Below the pieces are notes generated by a model. That model searched no databases. It was not told the origin of the DNA and worked only from the letters and a program-made list of their open reading frames with translations. A DNA stretch of 64,000 bases from CAYTGM01 sp964437365. Its GTDB lineage: Bacteria; Sumerlaeota; Sumerlaeia; SLMS01. This document shows, piece by piece, positions 52,523 to 60,970 of this stretch. A program made the position numbers and the translations under genes. Location of the stretch: positions 115,788-179,787 of the forward strand of contig CAYTGM010000010.1 of assembly GCA_964437365.1 (NCBI GenBank), in the 5' to 3' direction. Numbering within the stretch: position 1 is the stretch's first letter; each line of letters starts with the position of its first letter.

Positions 52523-53643
52523 AAATCCTTCATACCAATATGTTGAGAGGCTGGGGTGGACAGTCCAATCGGATCTTTGTTGAAGCAATGGGTGCAAAGG
52601 AGAAAGGTCATGAAATCGCCTTTGCCATACCCCACGATTCAAAGCTTGCAGATAGAGCGCGATCCTCGGGAATGATTGTCTGGGACAACTACGTCATGAA
52701 ACCACCAGCACAATTCTGGAAGTTCCTCCCAGACCTGAGGCGCTTTCTTAAGGACGTCAAACAATGGAAGCCAGACCTAATCCACCTGCATGGAAGCCAG
52801 GACACCTGGCTTGCAGTCATTGCAAGTAAGTTTCTCGGAAAAGACTGCCCTCCTCTCATTCGTACAAAACACAATATTTTTGACTGGAAGATGCACGGAG
52901 CCAATAAGTGGCTATACAGAAACATTGATGCCTATTTAAGCATCAGCACCTTTATAGACGACCAGCTCGAGTCTTACGAACCTGCGCGAAAGCAGCCTCG
53001 AACACGAATCTTTTCTGTCCCCGACCTCGAAGGTATCAATAATGCAGAAGGTAACTTGAAAAACGAACTCAAATCAGATGATAACCAGTTCGTTTGGATC
53101 AGCACCGGGCGCATGCGGTCCGAAAAAGGATTCGATATCCTGTTAAAAGCTTTCGCAGAAGTCCTCAAAGAACGTTCTCACGCTCGACTTGTACTTGCTG
53201 GAAGTGGAAGTGACCGTGAAATCCTTGAAAATCAGGCTCGTGATCTTGGACTCCTTGAGAAGGATCGGGTGCGTTTCCTCGGCTTTCGCCAGGATGTTCC
53301 CGCTCTCCTGAAGTCTTCTGATGCTTATGTTCTGGCGTCTAGATCCGAGGGGCTGGGCACGGCGATTCTCGAAGCTCTGGCGGCTCCTCTTCCTGTCGTA
53401 GCAACGCGTGTTGGCGGCATTCCAGATTCGGTACGTCATGAAGAGACTGGGCTTCTGGTTCCCTCAGAGGATGCCAAAGCACTCAGTCAAGCGATGATCA
53501 GAATGATGGACGAGGCTGATCTGCGTGAATCTCTCAGCAAACGCGCACAGGAAATGATTCAGGAGGAATTTACTCGGGAGGTTCTGGTGGATCAAACCTT
53601 GACCTTTTATGAGAAAGTGCTCCAATCCCACCACCATGGATGA
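52519..53643 (+). CDS. Glycosyltransferase family 4 (GT-B) protein
   Basis: The 374-aa protein starts MKILHTNMLRGWGGQSNRIF (donor-loop glycine). The C-terminal Rossmann domain has WISTGRMRSEKGFDILLKAF, VLAGSGSDRE, VRFLGFRQDVPALL, and the nucleotide-sugar E-x7-E motif SRSEGLGTAILEALAAPLPVVATRVGG. The donor is not decidable. It sits in an overlapping operon deacetylase-GT4-thiL-larC2. Confidence 0.92.
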   Translation: MKILHTNMLRGWGGQSNRIFVEAMGAKEKGHEIAFAIPHDSKLADRARSSGMIVWDNYVMKPPAQFWKFLPDLRRFLKDVKQWKPDLIHLHGSQDTWLAVIASKFLGKDCPPLIRTKHNIFDWKMHGANKWLYRNIDAYLSISTFIDDQLESYEPARKQPRTRIFSVPDLEGINNAEGNLKNELKSDDNQFVWISTGRMRSEKGFDILLKAFAEVLKERSHARLVLAGSGSDREILENQARDLGLLEKDRVRFLGFRQDVPALLKSSDAYVLASRSEGLGTAILEALAAPLPVVATRVGGIPDSVRHEETGLLVPSEDAKALSQAMIRMMDEADLRESLSKRAQEMIQEEFTREVLVDQTLTFYEKVLQSHHHG

Positions 53644-54628
53644 AACGATCTCACAACTGGGCGAGTCCGAGCTTCTCAAACGACTGGCCCCCTTTCTTGC
53701 TGAACCCACTGAGGAACTTCCTCTAGGGAGCGGTGATGATGTCGCCATCACACCTGCCTTCCCAAACCGGCGCATTGCCTGGACGATTGATACCATGATC
53801 GAGGACATTCATTTTCGCTGGTGGGATCATCCCCTTGCGAACGCGGAAAATCTCGGCTGGAAGCTGGGGGCTGTGAATCTCAGTGATCTTGCAAGCAAAG
53901 GCGCTAACCCGAATTATGCACTTCTCTCTCTGGGAGTTCCCTCCAGTACTCCATGGGCACACATTGAGGCCTTCTATACGGGACTGACTTCCATTCTTGA
54001 AGAGTTTGATTGTCTTCTTATCGGGGGCGATACAGTCAGGTCACCGAAGTGGAACCTGTCTTTGACACTGGCGGGTATATTACCTCCGGGCTATACCATA
54101 GCTTCTCGTGACAAAGCTGCCCCTGGACAATTTCTCTACGTCACGGGTTATCCCGGGGAAGCAGGTGCAGGCATAGACATTCTGGAAAAGAAGATCGACC
54201 TGGCGGATCCTCTCCACAAAGAACGCCTTGTTCGACGTGCACTCGTTCCTACCCCGAGACTGAAAGTGGGATCGAAGCTCGCCTCTCAAATCCAGGATCT
54301 GGCGATGATGGATGTCTCCGACGGTGTGGTGAATGACGCCGAGCGACTGGCCTCACGCAGTCAGGTTAGTATTATCCTCGAGTCAACGAACTTTCCAAAG
54401 TCTCAGGCTCTTGAAGCCGTGACCGACTGGACCGAATACTTCCTTTACGGTGGCGATGATTACGAGCTTCTTTTTTCAACAAAAGAGCATGTCGAAGGGT
54501 CCAGTATCCATCGCATCGGCAGAGTAGAGGAAGGAAGCGGCGTCTGGCTTGAAACGGAACTGGGCGAACGACGCCCTCTCTCCTCAGGTGGCTTCCAGCA
54601 TTTCGCGGAGTCAGAGAACGATGGGTGA
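53636..54628 (+). CDS. thiL: Thiamine-monophosphate kinase
   Basis: The 330-aa ATP-dependent kinase converts thiamine phosphate to thiamine diphosphate. Motifs: GSGDDVAI (N-terminal metal/ATP site), DTMIEDIHF, GAVNLSDLASKGANP, LLIGGDTVR, VTGYPGEAGAG and LAMMDVSDGVVND, with YGGDDYELLFS late. The chosen ATG at 53636 overlaps the GT4 stop by 8 nt; the earlier start at 53609 is inside GT4. LarC2 follows with an 8-nt overlap. Confidence 0.96.
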   Translation: MDETISQLGESELLKRLAPFLAEPTEELPLGSGDDVAITPAFPNRRIAWTIDTMIEDIHFRWWDHPLANAENLGWKLGAVNLSDLASKGANPNYALLSLGVPSSTPWAHIEAFYTGLTSILEEFDCLLIGGDTVRSPKWNLSLTLAGILPPGYTIASRDKAAPGQFLYVTGYPGEAGAGIDILEKKIDLADPLHKERLVRRALVPTPRLKVGSKLASQIQDLAMMDVSDGVVNDAERLASRSQVSIILESTNFPKSQALEAVTDWTEYFLYGGDDYELLFSTKEHVEGSSIHRIGRVEEGSGVWLETELGERRPLSSGGFQHFAESENDG

Positions 54629-55094
54629 TGACCATTTAATCCGCGAAGAGCTCGATGTGCTTCAGTCCGATCTCGACGACGAATCTCCGGAAATCGTTGC
54701 TTACGTTATAGACCTTTTGCTGAAAGACGGGGCTCTGGACGCTCACCAATCCCCGATCATGATGAAGAAAGGTCGGCAGGGCACGCGCATTGAAGTTCTT
54801 TGTAAACCCGACGACCGTGAACGCTTCATCACACTCCTCTTGAAAGAAACATCAACGTTGGGAGTGAAAGCGAACCGTATAGAACGCTACTCTCTTCCAA
54901 GAGAAATAAAAATCGTCGAAGTTCGAGGAGAAAAAATCCGCATCAAGGTTTCTCGTCTTGATGGGGATGTTCTCAAAGCAAAGCCCGAGTTTGAAGACTG
55001 CCGCAAAGCGGCAGAGAAACTGGGAATAGCTCTTAAACAGATTGTTGAAGAGGCGAAGGCGGCGTGGGGGGTGGAAGGGAAGGGCTACTCCTAA
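54621..55094 (+). CDS. Stand-alone LarC C-terminal domain (LarC2, DUF111)
   Basis: The product is 157 aa; ATG 54621 overlaps the thiL stop by 8 nt. The sequence matches the C-terminal half of LarC, the CTP-dependent nickel-insertion protein of nickel-pincer cofactor assembly: DDESPEIVAYVIDLLLKDGALD, SPIMMKKGRQGTRIEVLCKP, KETSTLGVKANRIERYSLPREI and KPEFEDCRKAAEKLGI. In most species this region is fused to LarC1, and in Lactobacillus it is joined by programmed frameshift. No LarC1, larA, larB or larE lies in the window. It may be a partial, repurposed or split system. Confidence 0.8.
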   Translation: MGDDHLIREELDVLQSDLDDESPEIVAYVIDLLLKDGALDAHQSPIMMKKGRQGTRIEVLCKPDDRERFITLLLKETSTLGVKANRIERYSLPREIKIVEVRGEKIRIKVSRLDGDVLKAKPEFEDCRKAAEKLGIALKQIVEEAKAAWGVEGKGYS

Positions 55095-55160
55095 GACTTC
55101 AGGCTATCGGCTCGCTCATTGTTTTGTCTGCAAAGATCATATTCTATTCATCAAGGCACC

Positions 55161-55427
55161 CAGCCTGAAGGGCTGACAGATACGATAGACCGGGGCAGAG
55201 CGAAGCGTCGCCCCGGGTTGAGCACGGTTAAGTCATTTCAACCCTGAAGGGGTTGCACAAAGGATCCCTCTAACCCCTCGATGAGCCATCTCCACGAAGA
55301 GTCGCTTCATTGTCTATTGATAGAGAGATTGTCGAACCCTTACAGGGTTCTATCGTGTTTGGACCTTTTACCCAGGGCGACGCTTCGCTCTGCCCTGGGC
55401 TATCTTATCTCACAGCCATTCAGGCTT
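55161..55427. repeat. Composite palindromic element, family A copy 2
   Basis: Same order as 25717-25929: CAGCCTGAAGGGCTG (55161-55175), CCGGGGC...GCCCCGGG around AGAGCGAAGCG, CAACCCTGAAGGGGTTG, a longer loop, GAACCCTTACAGGGTTC (55334-55350), CCCAGGGCGACGCTTCGCTCTGCCCTGGG, and CAGCCATTCAGGCTT (55413-55427). The central spacer is longer than in copy 1. Confidence 0.8.
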
Positions 55428-55710
55428 TAATGCGGCAAGTAAGGAATCCTATAATAGGGCGAAGAAAATACAGTTAGCCTTCTTCCATCTTCAACACATT
55501 GCCAAAACGTTACCCCCTTAAAACTGGAGCAGAAATTCACCGAACATTACCCTACCTTCCTGCTTTCCTCCTGCATTCAGCCTGCTTCCAGCCTGCATTC
55601 CGTACCAGGATGGAAACAGCATGGAAAGAACAGAAAACCACGTTATTAAGGTCACTCTCGAGCTAATTCGCCGTTGCTCACAGGCTGCAACAGTCACCTC
55701 TCACCGTTCA

Positions 55711-55799
55711 GAGCTTAGCGAGGCTCTACCGTAGGCCTCAGGTTTTAACCTGATGGTTAAAGCGTCCCCAATGTGCAGAAAAACCGTTTCAACGGTTTT
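55711..55799. repeat. Half copy of palindromic element family B
   Basis: GAGCTTAGCGAGGCTCTACCGTAGGCC, CTCAGGTTTTAACCTGATGG, then AAAACCGTTTCAACGGTTTT. It matches the right half of 29541-29900. Confidence 0.65.
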
Positions 55800-55840
55800 C
55801 CAAGAGTAAATTCTCGATGTCATGGTTATAGAATACGAAA

Positions 55841-55871
55841 CCCCCGGATGACTTAATACGTCACCCGGGGG
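55841..55871 (-). terminator. Rho-independent terminator after fabF
   Basis: 12-nt arms 55841-55852 and 55860-55871 (CCCCCGGATGAC / GTCACCCGGGGG, one mismatch), with a 7-nt loop. Read on the minus strand it is followed by TTTCGT. It lies about 33 nt after the fabF stop. Confidence 0.75.
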
Positions 55872-55903
55872 ATAGATCTATACAGAAACGAAGTGTGCTG
55901 TGA

Positions 55904-57145
55904 TCAGGAAGCTTTCTTGAAGATCAGCGTCGCGTTGTGTCCGCCGAAACCAAAGCTGTTACTCATGACATAAGATGTTTCCATCTTACGAGGTCCTTCG
56001 GTTACGTAGTCGAGATCACAATCTTCGTCTTTTTCCGTGAAGTTGATGGTTGGTGGAAGTGTATCGGTCAGGAGCGTCTTGATACTGGCAACTGCTTCGA
56101 TTCCTCCGGCAGCACCAAGCAGGTGACCGGTGCAGGACTTCACAGAACTGAGAGGCATTTTCTGAGCATGGTCGCCGAAGACGGCCTTAACGGCGAGCGT
56201 CTCGAGCTTGTCATTCAGCGGAGTACTCGTTCCGTGTGCGTTGATGTAGCTGATATCTGAAGGTTCGATTCTGGCATCTTTGATCGCCATCTTCATGGAG
56301 CGCTGTGCGCCTTCACCTTCAGGAGCAGGAGCCGTGATATGAAACGCGTCGGCGGTCATACCATAGCCGACGATCTCGCCGAGGATGTTCGCTCCGCGAG
56401 CCTTCGCATATTCGTAATCCTCAAGAACGACCACACCAGCGCCTTCGCCCATGACGAATCCATCACGATCAGCACTGAAGGGGCGACTCGCATTATGAGG
56501 TGAGTCATTGCGTGTTGAGAGTGCCTTCATGTTGGCGAAGCCAGCAATGGCCAGGGGAGAGATAGTGGACTCTGCTCCGCCTGCGATCATGGCCTTCGCT
56601 TGTCCACGAGCAATGACCTTGAAGGCGTCGCCGATAGCGTGTGTGCCGGTGGCGCAAGCTGTCACAGGACAGTTGTTCGGGCCTTTAAGTCCTAGAGAGA
56701 TCGAGATCTGACCGGTCGCCATGTTAGCGATCATGCGAGGAATCAGGGTTGCTGCGACTTTAGAAGGGCCTTTTTCGAGGAGAACGCCAACCTGCTCTTC
56801 CATGGCATAGAGACCGCCGATACCGGATCCGACTATACAGCCGAAATCCTCGGCACCTACGTCTTCGACTTTGAGTCCTGACTGTGCCAGAGCTTCTTTG
56901 GCAGCAAGAAGACCAAACTGGACGAAGGTTTCAAGTCGGCGAGCTTCTTTGCGATCGAAGTGATCGAGGGGGTCGTAGTTCTTCACCTCGCAGGCAAACT
57001 TAACTTTGTGCTCGACGGGATCGAAGCGGGTGATGTCGCCAGCTCCGGATTTCCCTTCCAGGAGTCCATTCCAGTACTCTTCCGTGGTGTTTCCGACGGG
57101 AGTGATTGCTCCCAGACCTGTGATAACAACTCGACCTTGTGACAT
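55904..57145 (-). CDS. fabF: Beta-ketoacyl-ACP synthase II
   Basis: The 413-aa condensing enzyme elongates acyl-ACP with malonyl-ACP in fatty acid synthesis. Catalytic Cys164 is in VTACATGTHAIG, the first His in NAHGTSTPLND and the second His in SCTGHLLGAAGG. The C-terminal SNSFGFGGHNATLIF motif is present. acpP lies just upstream on the same strand, the common acpP-fabF order. Confidence 0.97.
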   Translation of the reverse strand: MSQGRVVITGLGAITPVGNTTEEYWNGLLEGKSGAGDITRFDPVEHKVKFACEVKNYDPLDHFDRKEARRLETFVQFGLLAAKEALAQSGLKVEDVGAEDFGCIVGSGIGGLYAMEEQVGVLLEKGPSKVAATLIPRMIANMATGQISISLGLKGPNNCPVTACATGTHAIGDAFKVIARGQAKAMIAGGAESTISPLAIAGFANMKALSTRNDSPHNASRPFSADRDGFVMGEGAGVVVLEDYEYAKARGANILGEIVGYGMTADAFHITAPAPEGEGAQRSMKMAIKDARIEPSDISYINAHGTSTPLNDKLETLAVKAVFGDHAQKMPLSSVKSCTGHLLGAAGGIEAVASIKTLLTDTLPPTINFTEKDEDCDLDYVTEGPRKMETSYVMSNSFGFGGHNATLIFKKAS

Positions 57146-57173
57146 ATGATAACTCGCTTGGTAAATTGTAGGA

Positions 57174-57204
57174 AAGGCTCCCTGGTTGGAAGTCAGGGAG
57201 CCTT
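57174..57204 (-). terminator. Stem-loop between acpP and fabF
   Basis: A perfect 11-bp stem AAGGCTCCCTG / CAGGGAGCCTT (57174-57184 and 57194-57204) with a 9-nt loop. There is no long U-tract on the minus strand, so it may attenuate or protect mRNA rather than fully terminate. It could give acpP excess over fabF. Confidence 0.65.
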
Positions 57205-57244
57205 CTGATCTAAACTTTCAAACGGTACTCTGGCGAGACCAGAA

Positions 57245-57484
57245 TTATCCGTTAGACTTTGATTCGATATATTTTGCTGCATCACCGACAGTTTTAAGAC
57301 CTTCTACGTCTTCGTCGGGGATTTCGATATCAAAGGTTTCTTCGAATGCCATGACCAATTCCACGATATCGAGGGAATCAGCACCAAGGTCATCAATGAA
57401 AGATGCCTCAGGTGTCACTTCGTCTTCGTTAACTCCTAATTGGTTAACGATACATGATTTTACTTTTTCATCTACACTCGCCAT
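57245..57484 (-). CDS. acpP: Acyl carrier protein
   Basis: The 79-aa acidic four-helix protein has the phosphopantetheine attachment motif DSLD with Ser37 (DDLGADSLDIVELVM). EETFDIEIPDEDVEGLKTVGDAAKYI matches the canonical C-terminal half. It carries growing acyl chains for FabF and phospholipid synthesis. Confidence 0.98.
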   Translation of the reverse strand: MASVDEKVKSCIVNQLGVNEDEVTPEASFIDDLGADSLDIVELVMAFEETFDIEIPDEDVEGLKTVGDAAKYIESKSNG

Positions 57485-57653
57485 AAGAGTGGAGCCTCCT
57501 GAATGAGCTTTAGGTCTTTCGCTGCGCTCTCGGTTCAGGATGACCGGAAACGGTTCAGCCTGTGCGCTTAAAGGACCATTGGACTACTGACCCTTGTCCC
57601 TGAGCGGCAAGAGAAAAACATCTATGCTGCACAGATCCAAGGAATAAATCTAA

Positions 57654-57992
57654 TCAGTCCTTTACCTTTTCTTTATTACGGTTCTTTCGGGCTTCTGAAA
57701 GTTCCTGATGAATCTCCCGGGCCTCGAGAATTTTATCGTCGAGACGTTCGATGGCGATCTGTCCCGCGCGTTGTCCTGCTTTCACAAATTCTTTTTGGGC
57801 ATTGACCAGGTGTTCGGTCACTTCGAGAGGCAACAGAGCGATCAGGGTAGACTCGGCGTCCTTCCGGGCTCCACGAATCATCTGGGAGATCTGTTTCATG
57901 GAGGGAGTAACGACCCGATGAGTACGAGAGCTGTCAGATTCTTCTTCGCCCCAGGAGGATGTTTGATCGGTATTTTGTGTGTCTGTAGACAT
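57654..57992 (-). CDS. Small helical hypothetical protein (112 aa)
   Basis: A Ser/Glu-rich N-terminus (TQNTDQTSSWGEEESDSSRTH) is followed by a long amphipathic helical region (LVNAQKEFVKAGQRAGQIAIERLDDKILEAREIHQELSEARKN). No family was recognised. Rich in charged residues and possibly coiled coil. Confidence 0.6.
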   Translation of the reverse strand: MSTDTQNTDQTSSWGEEESDSSRTHRVVTPSMKQISQMIRGARKDAESTLIALLPLEVTEHLVNAQKEFVKAGQRAGQIAIERLDDKILEAREIHQELSEARKNRNKEKVKD

Positions 57993-58088
57993 AGTTTGAT
58001 TATTTTAGTGAGTTGAGTCACGACTTTAAAGCCGTTGGTGGAATAAAGAAGCAAATCCAGAGCCTGAAGTCGAGGAGAGAAAAAGGCT

Positions 58089-58748
58089 CTAGGGTCCGGA
58101 TTGACGAGCCATCTCCAGCATCGAGCGGGTCTCACTGGTTTTCTGGTGGTTCGTCCCCAATTGCTCCTCGTAAATCCGAAGCGCGAGCTCGGCCTTTTTC
58201 ACAGACTCCTGTTTCCTGCCCGCCCCCCAGAGACTACGTGCCTCGTTGACCAGCTGCTCTGCATGCTTGATCTGCTGGTCTCTCGAGGGAGAAGAATCTG
58301 CCGGAGCCTCTGGGGCAGCCTGCAGCTTCTCCTGCTCTTTCGCTTCCTGATTGTCCTTCAAAGTAGTCACCATTTCATCGTATCGCTGCTTATTCTCAGC
58401 GGCCCCAGAAAACACCGGAAGGAGAGCAAGACCCATGAATGAGAGGGACACCAGCCCAATGCCGATCAAACAGACACCAATACCCTGGATGACCATGGCG
58501 CGGACCGGAGTGGGGAGAAAACTCGTCACGGGAGTGACGACAGCAAAGATGAAGTCTGTTATTTTCTCGTCAGGAGTGTGTTCTTGTGTTACCTTCCTGA
58601 GTGGGTTGAAGATGCAGGCAACCCCGCAGGCGATTGTATAGAGCAGTACCAGAACGATCACGATGATCACCAGGATGACGGCGGCTCCGCCCCGGACTCT
58701 TATCCTCGCCAGAAGGTCGAGGTAATCAAAATAGACAGGATCAAGCAT
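58089..58748 (-). CDS. Membrane protein with C-terminal TPR-like tail (paralogue 1)
   Basis: The product is 219 aa from the ATG at 58748 (GGAGG about 10 nt upstream); a TTG at 58754 lies directly after the neighbour's stop. An N-terminal DYLDLLARIRVRGG is followed by two or three membrane helices. The C-terminal helical pair is QIKHAEQLVNEARSLWGAGRKQESVKKAELALRIYEEQLGTNHQKTSETRSMLEMA. The same arrangement, including L-G-x-N-H-Q-K-T, occurs in the upstream gene, so the two arose by duplication. The function is unknown. Confidence 0.7.
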   Translation of the reverse strand: MLDPVYFDYLDLLARIRVRGGAAVILVIIVIVLVLLYTIACGVACIFNPLRKVTQEHTPDEKITDFIFAVVTPVTSFLPTPVRAMVIQGIGVCLIGIGLVSLSFMGLALLPVFSGAAENKQRYDEMVTTLKDNQEAKEQEKLQAAPEAPADSSPSRDQQIKHAEQLVNEARSLWGAGRKQESVKKAELALRIYEEQLGTNHQKTSETRSMLEMARQSGP

Positions 58749-58754
58749 GGCCAA

Positions 58755-59459
58755 TCAACCTCCCGAAGAGCCCTGTGCCGCCTGGATCATGTTCCTCACC
58801 TCAATGGTCTTTTGATGATTGTCGCCGAGGGTTGATTGAAGAACCTGATAGGCTTTCTGTGCAAGTTGCAGTGAATTCTGCCGGTCACCAGCAGCCCAGT
58901 ACTGACGCGCCTGATCGATATATCCATCGGCCTGGCGGACTGCTGCCTGCTTGTGTGGATCAGTGGGAGGATCAGTTCTAATCTGATTGCCCGTATTTCC
59001 TGTAGTTGTTTGAACGCTGGACTCCGAGTTTGCTTCGTCTATCGAGGACTGGAGGGCCTCATATTCCGCCTCGATGGCTGCGACCTGCGGATCAGTATTC
59101 TCCCCCATTTCACGTTCATAGAAGAGGAAACCCATCGCCCCCGCACCAAGAAGCATGAAGAGGCCGAGAAAACGCGTGGCACCGAGTCGAATACTATCAG
59201 GGAAGACGCGAGTAAAGACTCCCACGAAAGCGAGCAGGAAGTCCCACATATCCTCATCATCACTGTAGTCCTTTCCCAAAGTACGCCGAGGAAAGAGAAG
59301 GCAAACACCTCCAACAATGACAAAAGAGAGTGCTCCGGCAATGAGCAGGATAGAGACGAAATCGACATCGCCGCGTCCGCCGCGGATTCGAATACGACGT
59401 CGTGCAAGAAGATCGAGCAGATTGATGCCCGAAGATTGCAGGGTAACCAAGAGGTTCAT
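58755..59459 (-). CDS. Membrane protein with C-terminal TPR-like tail (paralogue 2)
   Basis: The product is 234 aa from the ATG at 59459; a longer frame to 59519 lacks a signal or ribosome site. It shares with the downstream gene the NLLDLLARRRIRIRGG start, paired membrane helices, and the tail QADGYIDQARQYWAAGDRQNSLQLAQKAYQVLQSTLGDNHQKTIEVRNMI. A Ser/Asn/Thr-rich linker joins membrane and tail parts. The genes abut (stop TGA at 58755-58757). Confidence 0.7.
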   Translation of the reverse strand: MNLLVTLQSSGINLLDLLARRRIRIRGGRGDVDFVSILLIAGALSFVIVGGVCLLFPRRTLGKDYSDDEDMWDFLLAFVGVFTRVFPDSIRLGATRFLGLFMLLGAGAMGFLFYEREMGENTDPQVAAIEAEYEALQSSIDEANSESSVQTTTGNTGNQIRTDPPTDPHKQAAVRQADGYIDQARQYWAAGDRQNSLQLAQKAYQVLQSTLGDNHQKTIEVRNMIQAAQGSSGG

Positions 59460-59539
59460 TGTCCTGGGACTTCTTTCATTTTGTAGATGGGAGAAAGAAA
59501 TCCCAGGGAGCTTAATCAATCAAGTGAAAATATTCATCT

Positions 59540-59881
59540 TCAGGTTATAAGTCGAAGGGTGAAGGGAATCAGGTACTCTTCCCCTTCATTTGCTTTGATC
59601 GCTCCAAGAATCATCCCGACAATCCCATAGATAATCAGGAAAGGCAGCAGGAGGAGCCCGATGCAGAAAAAGGAAAGAATCCCCACAAGGATTGCCCAGA
59701 GAATAACGGTAATCTGGAAATTTAAGGCCTCTTTGCCGTGAAAATCGATAAAGGGAGATTCGTCCTTCTTGATCAGCCACATCACAAGGGGTCCGATAAT
59801 ATTCCCAAAAGGAAAAATATATCCGAGAAGACCGGATAAGTGAATTGCCATGGCATATTGTCTTGCCTGTTTCTCGTCCAT
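59540..59881 (-). CDS. DUF4870-like small membrane protein
   Basis: The 113-aa protein has about three helices and the family signatures LSGLLGYIFPFGNIIGPLVMWLIKKDESPFID and FHGKEALNFQITV. Members are predicted inner-membrane proteins of unknown role, often near TA or competence genes. It shares the minus-strand direction of the preceding paralogues. Confidence 0.85.
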   Translation of the reverse strand: MDEKQARQYAMAIHLSGLLGYIFPFGNIIGPLVMWLIKKDESPFIDFHGKEALNFQITVILWAILVGILSFFCIGLLLLPFLIIYGIVGMILGAIKANEGEEYLIPFTLRLIT

Positions 59882-59966
59882 TCTTCACTCCTGAACTTGT
59901 ACTGTCTTTTCAACCAATAACATTACATCGTAGAGGAAAGTTTATTCAGTGCAAGCAAAGGGTTGC

Positions 59967-60461
59967 TCAATAGGTCATCACATTGTGAAGCAAAAGATAA
60001 AAAAGTATCGTGAAAATACCGATGAGAACCGCAGACTGAATCTCGTTCAAGATCTGCACCCTAACAAACATGAGATACAGGAAGAAGACCACTAAAGGTG
60101 CCAGAAGAAAAATGCTCGGACCGCTGAATAATAGTGAGCCAACAGTCGCCATTCCAAGCAATAGTCCGGCACAAACGAGCTTAGCCCTTTCCTTTGAGAC
60201 TTGACCGCTTAACTCAGCAAGTTCCTTGTGTATATAAATACCGTATATGAGCCCTCGAGCATCACAAAGATAAATCAATTCGTTCGGGTGATCGAAGTAG
60301 TATGCCTTGATCTGTATTTCGATCGAAGAGCGATCATCAGAAAGGAACAACACCTTCTGGCCTGTCAAATCCTGGAATTCGCCAAACACCCCGGCTGTCC
60401 CATTGCGATGATTATATGACATTTGACAGGATGGGTTAAGGATAGCTTGGTACACAGACAT
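59967..60461 (-). CDS. Membrane protein, unknown (164 aa)
   Basis: The ATG at 60461 is preferred to 60482. A soluble beta-rich N-terminal half (EFQDLTGQKVLFLSDDRSSIEIQIKAYYFDH; LIYLCDARGLIYGIYIHKELAELSG) is followed by three C-terminal helices. No family was recognised. AT-rich compared with the housekeeping genes. Confidence 0.55.
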   Translation of the reverse strand: MSVYQAILNPSCQMSYNHRNGTAGVFGEFQDLTGQKVLFLSDDRSSIEIQIKAYYFDHPNELIYLCDARGLIYGIYIHKELAELSGQVSKERAKLVCAGLLLGMATVGSLLFSGPSIFLLAPLVVFFLYLMFVRVQILNEIQSAVLIGIFTILFYLLLHNVMTY

Positions 60462-60538
60462 ATGTGCTTTTACTCCAGACAAAGGTGGGGAACGAAGGGA
60501 TATATCACAGTACTTCTTCCTGTAAGATGATCATGGTC

Positions 60539-60931
60539 TCAATACTCGCTGTCAGGACAACCTTTGGCTATCCAGTCGGCCAGAGATGTACCCAGCATCG
60601 TCATACAATCAGGTGACATAGCACCCCAGTCATTTTGGTAGACTGGTGATTCCCTGCCAGATTTAAGGAGAAGCGGAAAGCTGCAAACACTCCCAATCAG
60701 CAAATACCCCGGAGCGTACTGCGCAACCTCATAGGTTTCATTTCTCTCTGGAATATCCTCAATAGGATAGAGCTCTACCAGGTTAGCATGAACGCCGTTG
60801 GATTCTTTCATTAACTGTCTATACTCAACTGGTAGTTCAACGTTCATTCGCGTTGAAAGCTCATCGAGCTGTCTGTCCAGCGCGGGTTCTGCCAACTCGA
60901 TAATATCAGGTATTCTCTTTACAAGCATCAT
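60539..60931 (-). CDS. SMI1/KNR4 (SUKH) family protein
   Basis: The 130-aa protein shows the SUKH layout: LDELSTRMNVELPVEYRQLMKESNGVHAN, EDIPERNETYE, YAPGYLLIGSV, and MTMLGTSLADWIAKG. SUKH proteins are frequent immunity proteins for polymorphic or contact-dependent toxins. No toxin gene is recognised beside it, so it may be an orphan immunity gene. The ATG is at 60931. Confidence 0.75.
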   Translation of the reverse strand: MMLVKRIPDIIELAEPALDRQLDELSTRMNVELPVEYRQLMKESNGVHANLVELYPIEDIPERNETYEVAQYAPGYLLIGSVCSFPLLLKSGRESPVYQNDWGAMSPDCMTMLGTSLADWIAKGCPDSEY

Positions 60932-60970
60932 TCGTCCTTAATAGATCTACCATTTCTTATCATTACTTTA

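Larger units (their letters stand above)
55095..55903. other. Intergenic desert with family A and B palindromes
   Basis: It carries composite element A2 (55161-55427) and a half element B2 (55711-55799). 55440-55700 contains no ORF with coding character; repeated CTGCATTC/CAGCCTGC words occur at about 55568-55600. It separates the thiL operon from fabF. Confidence 0.6.
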
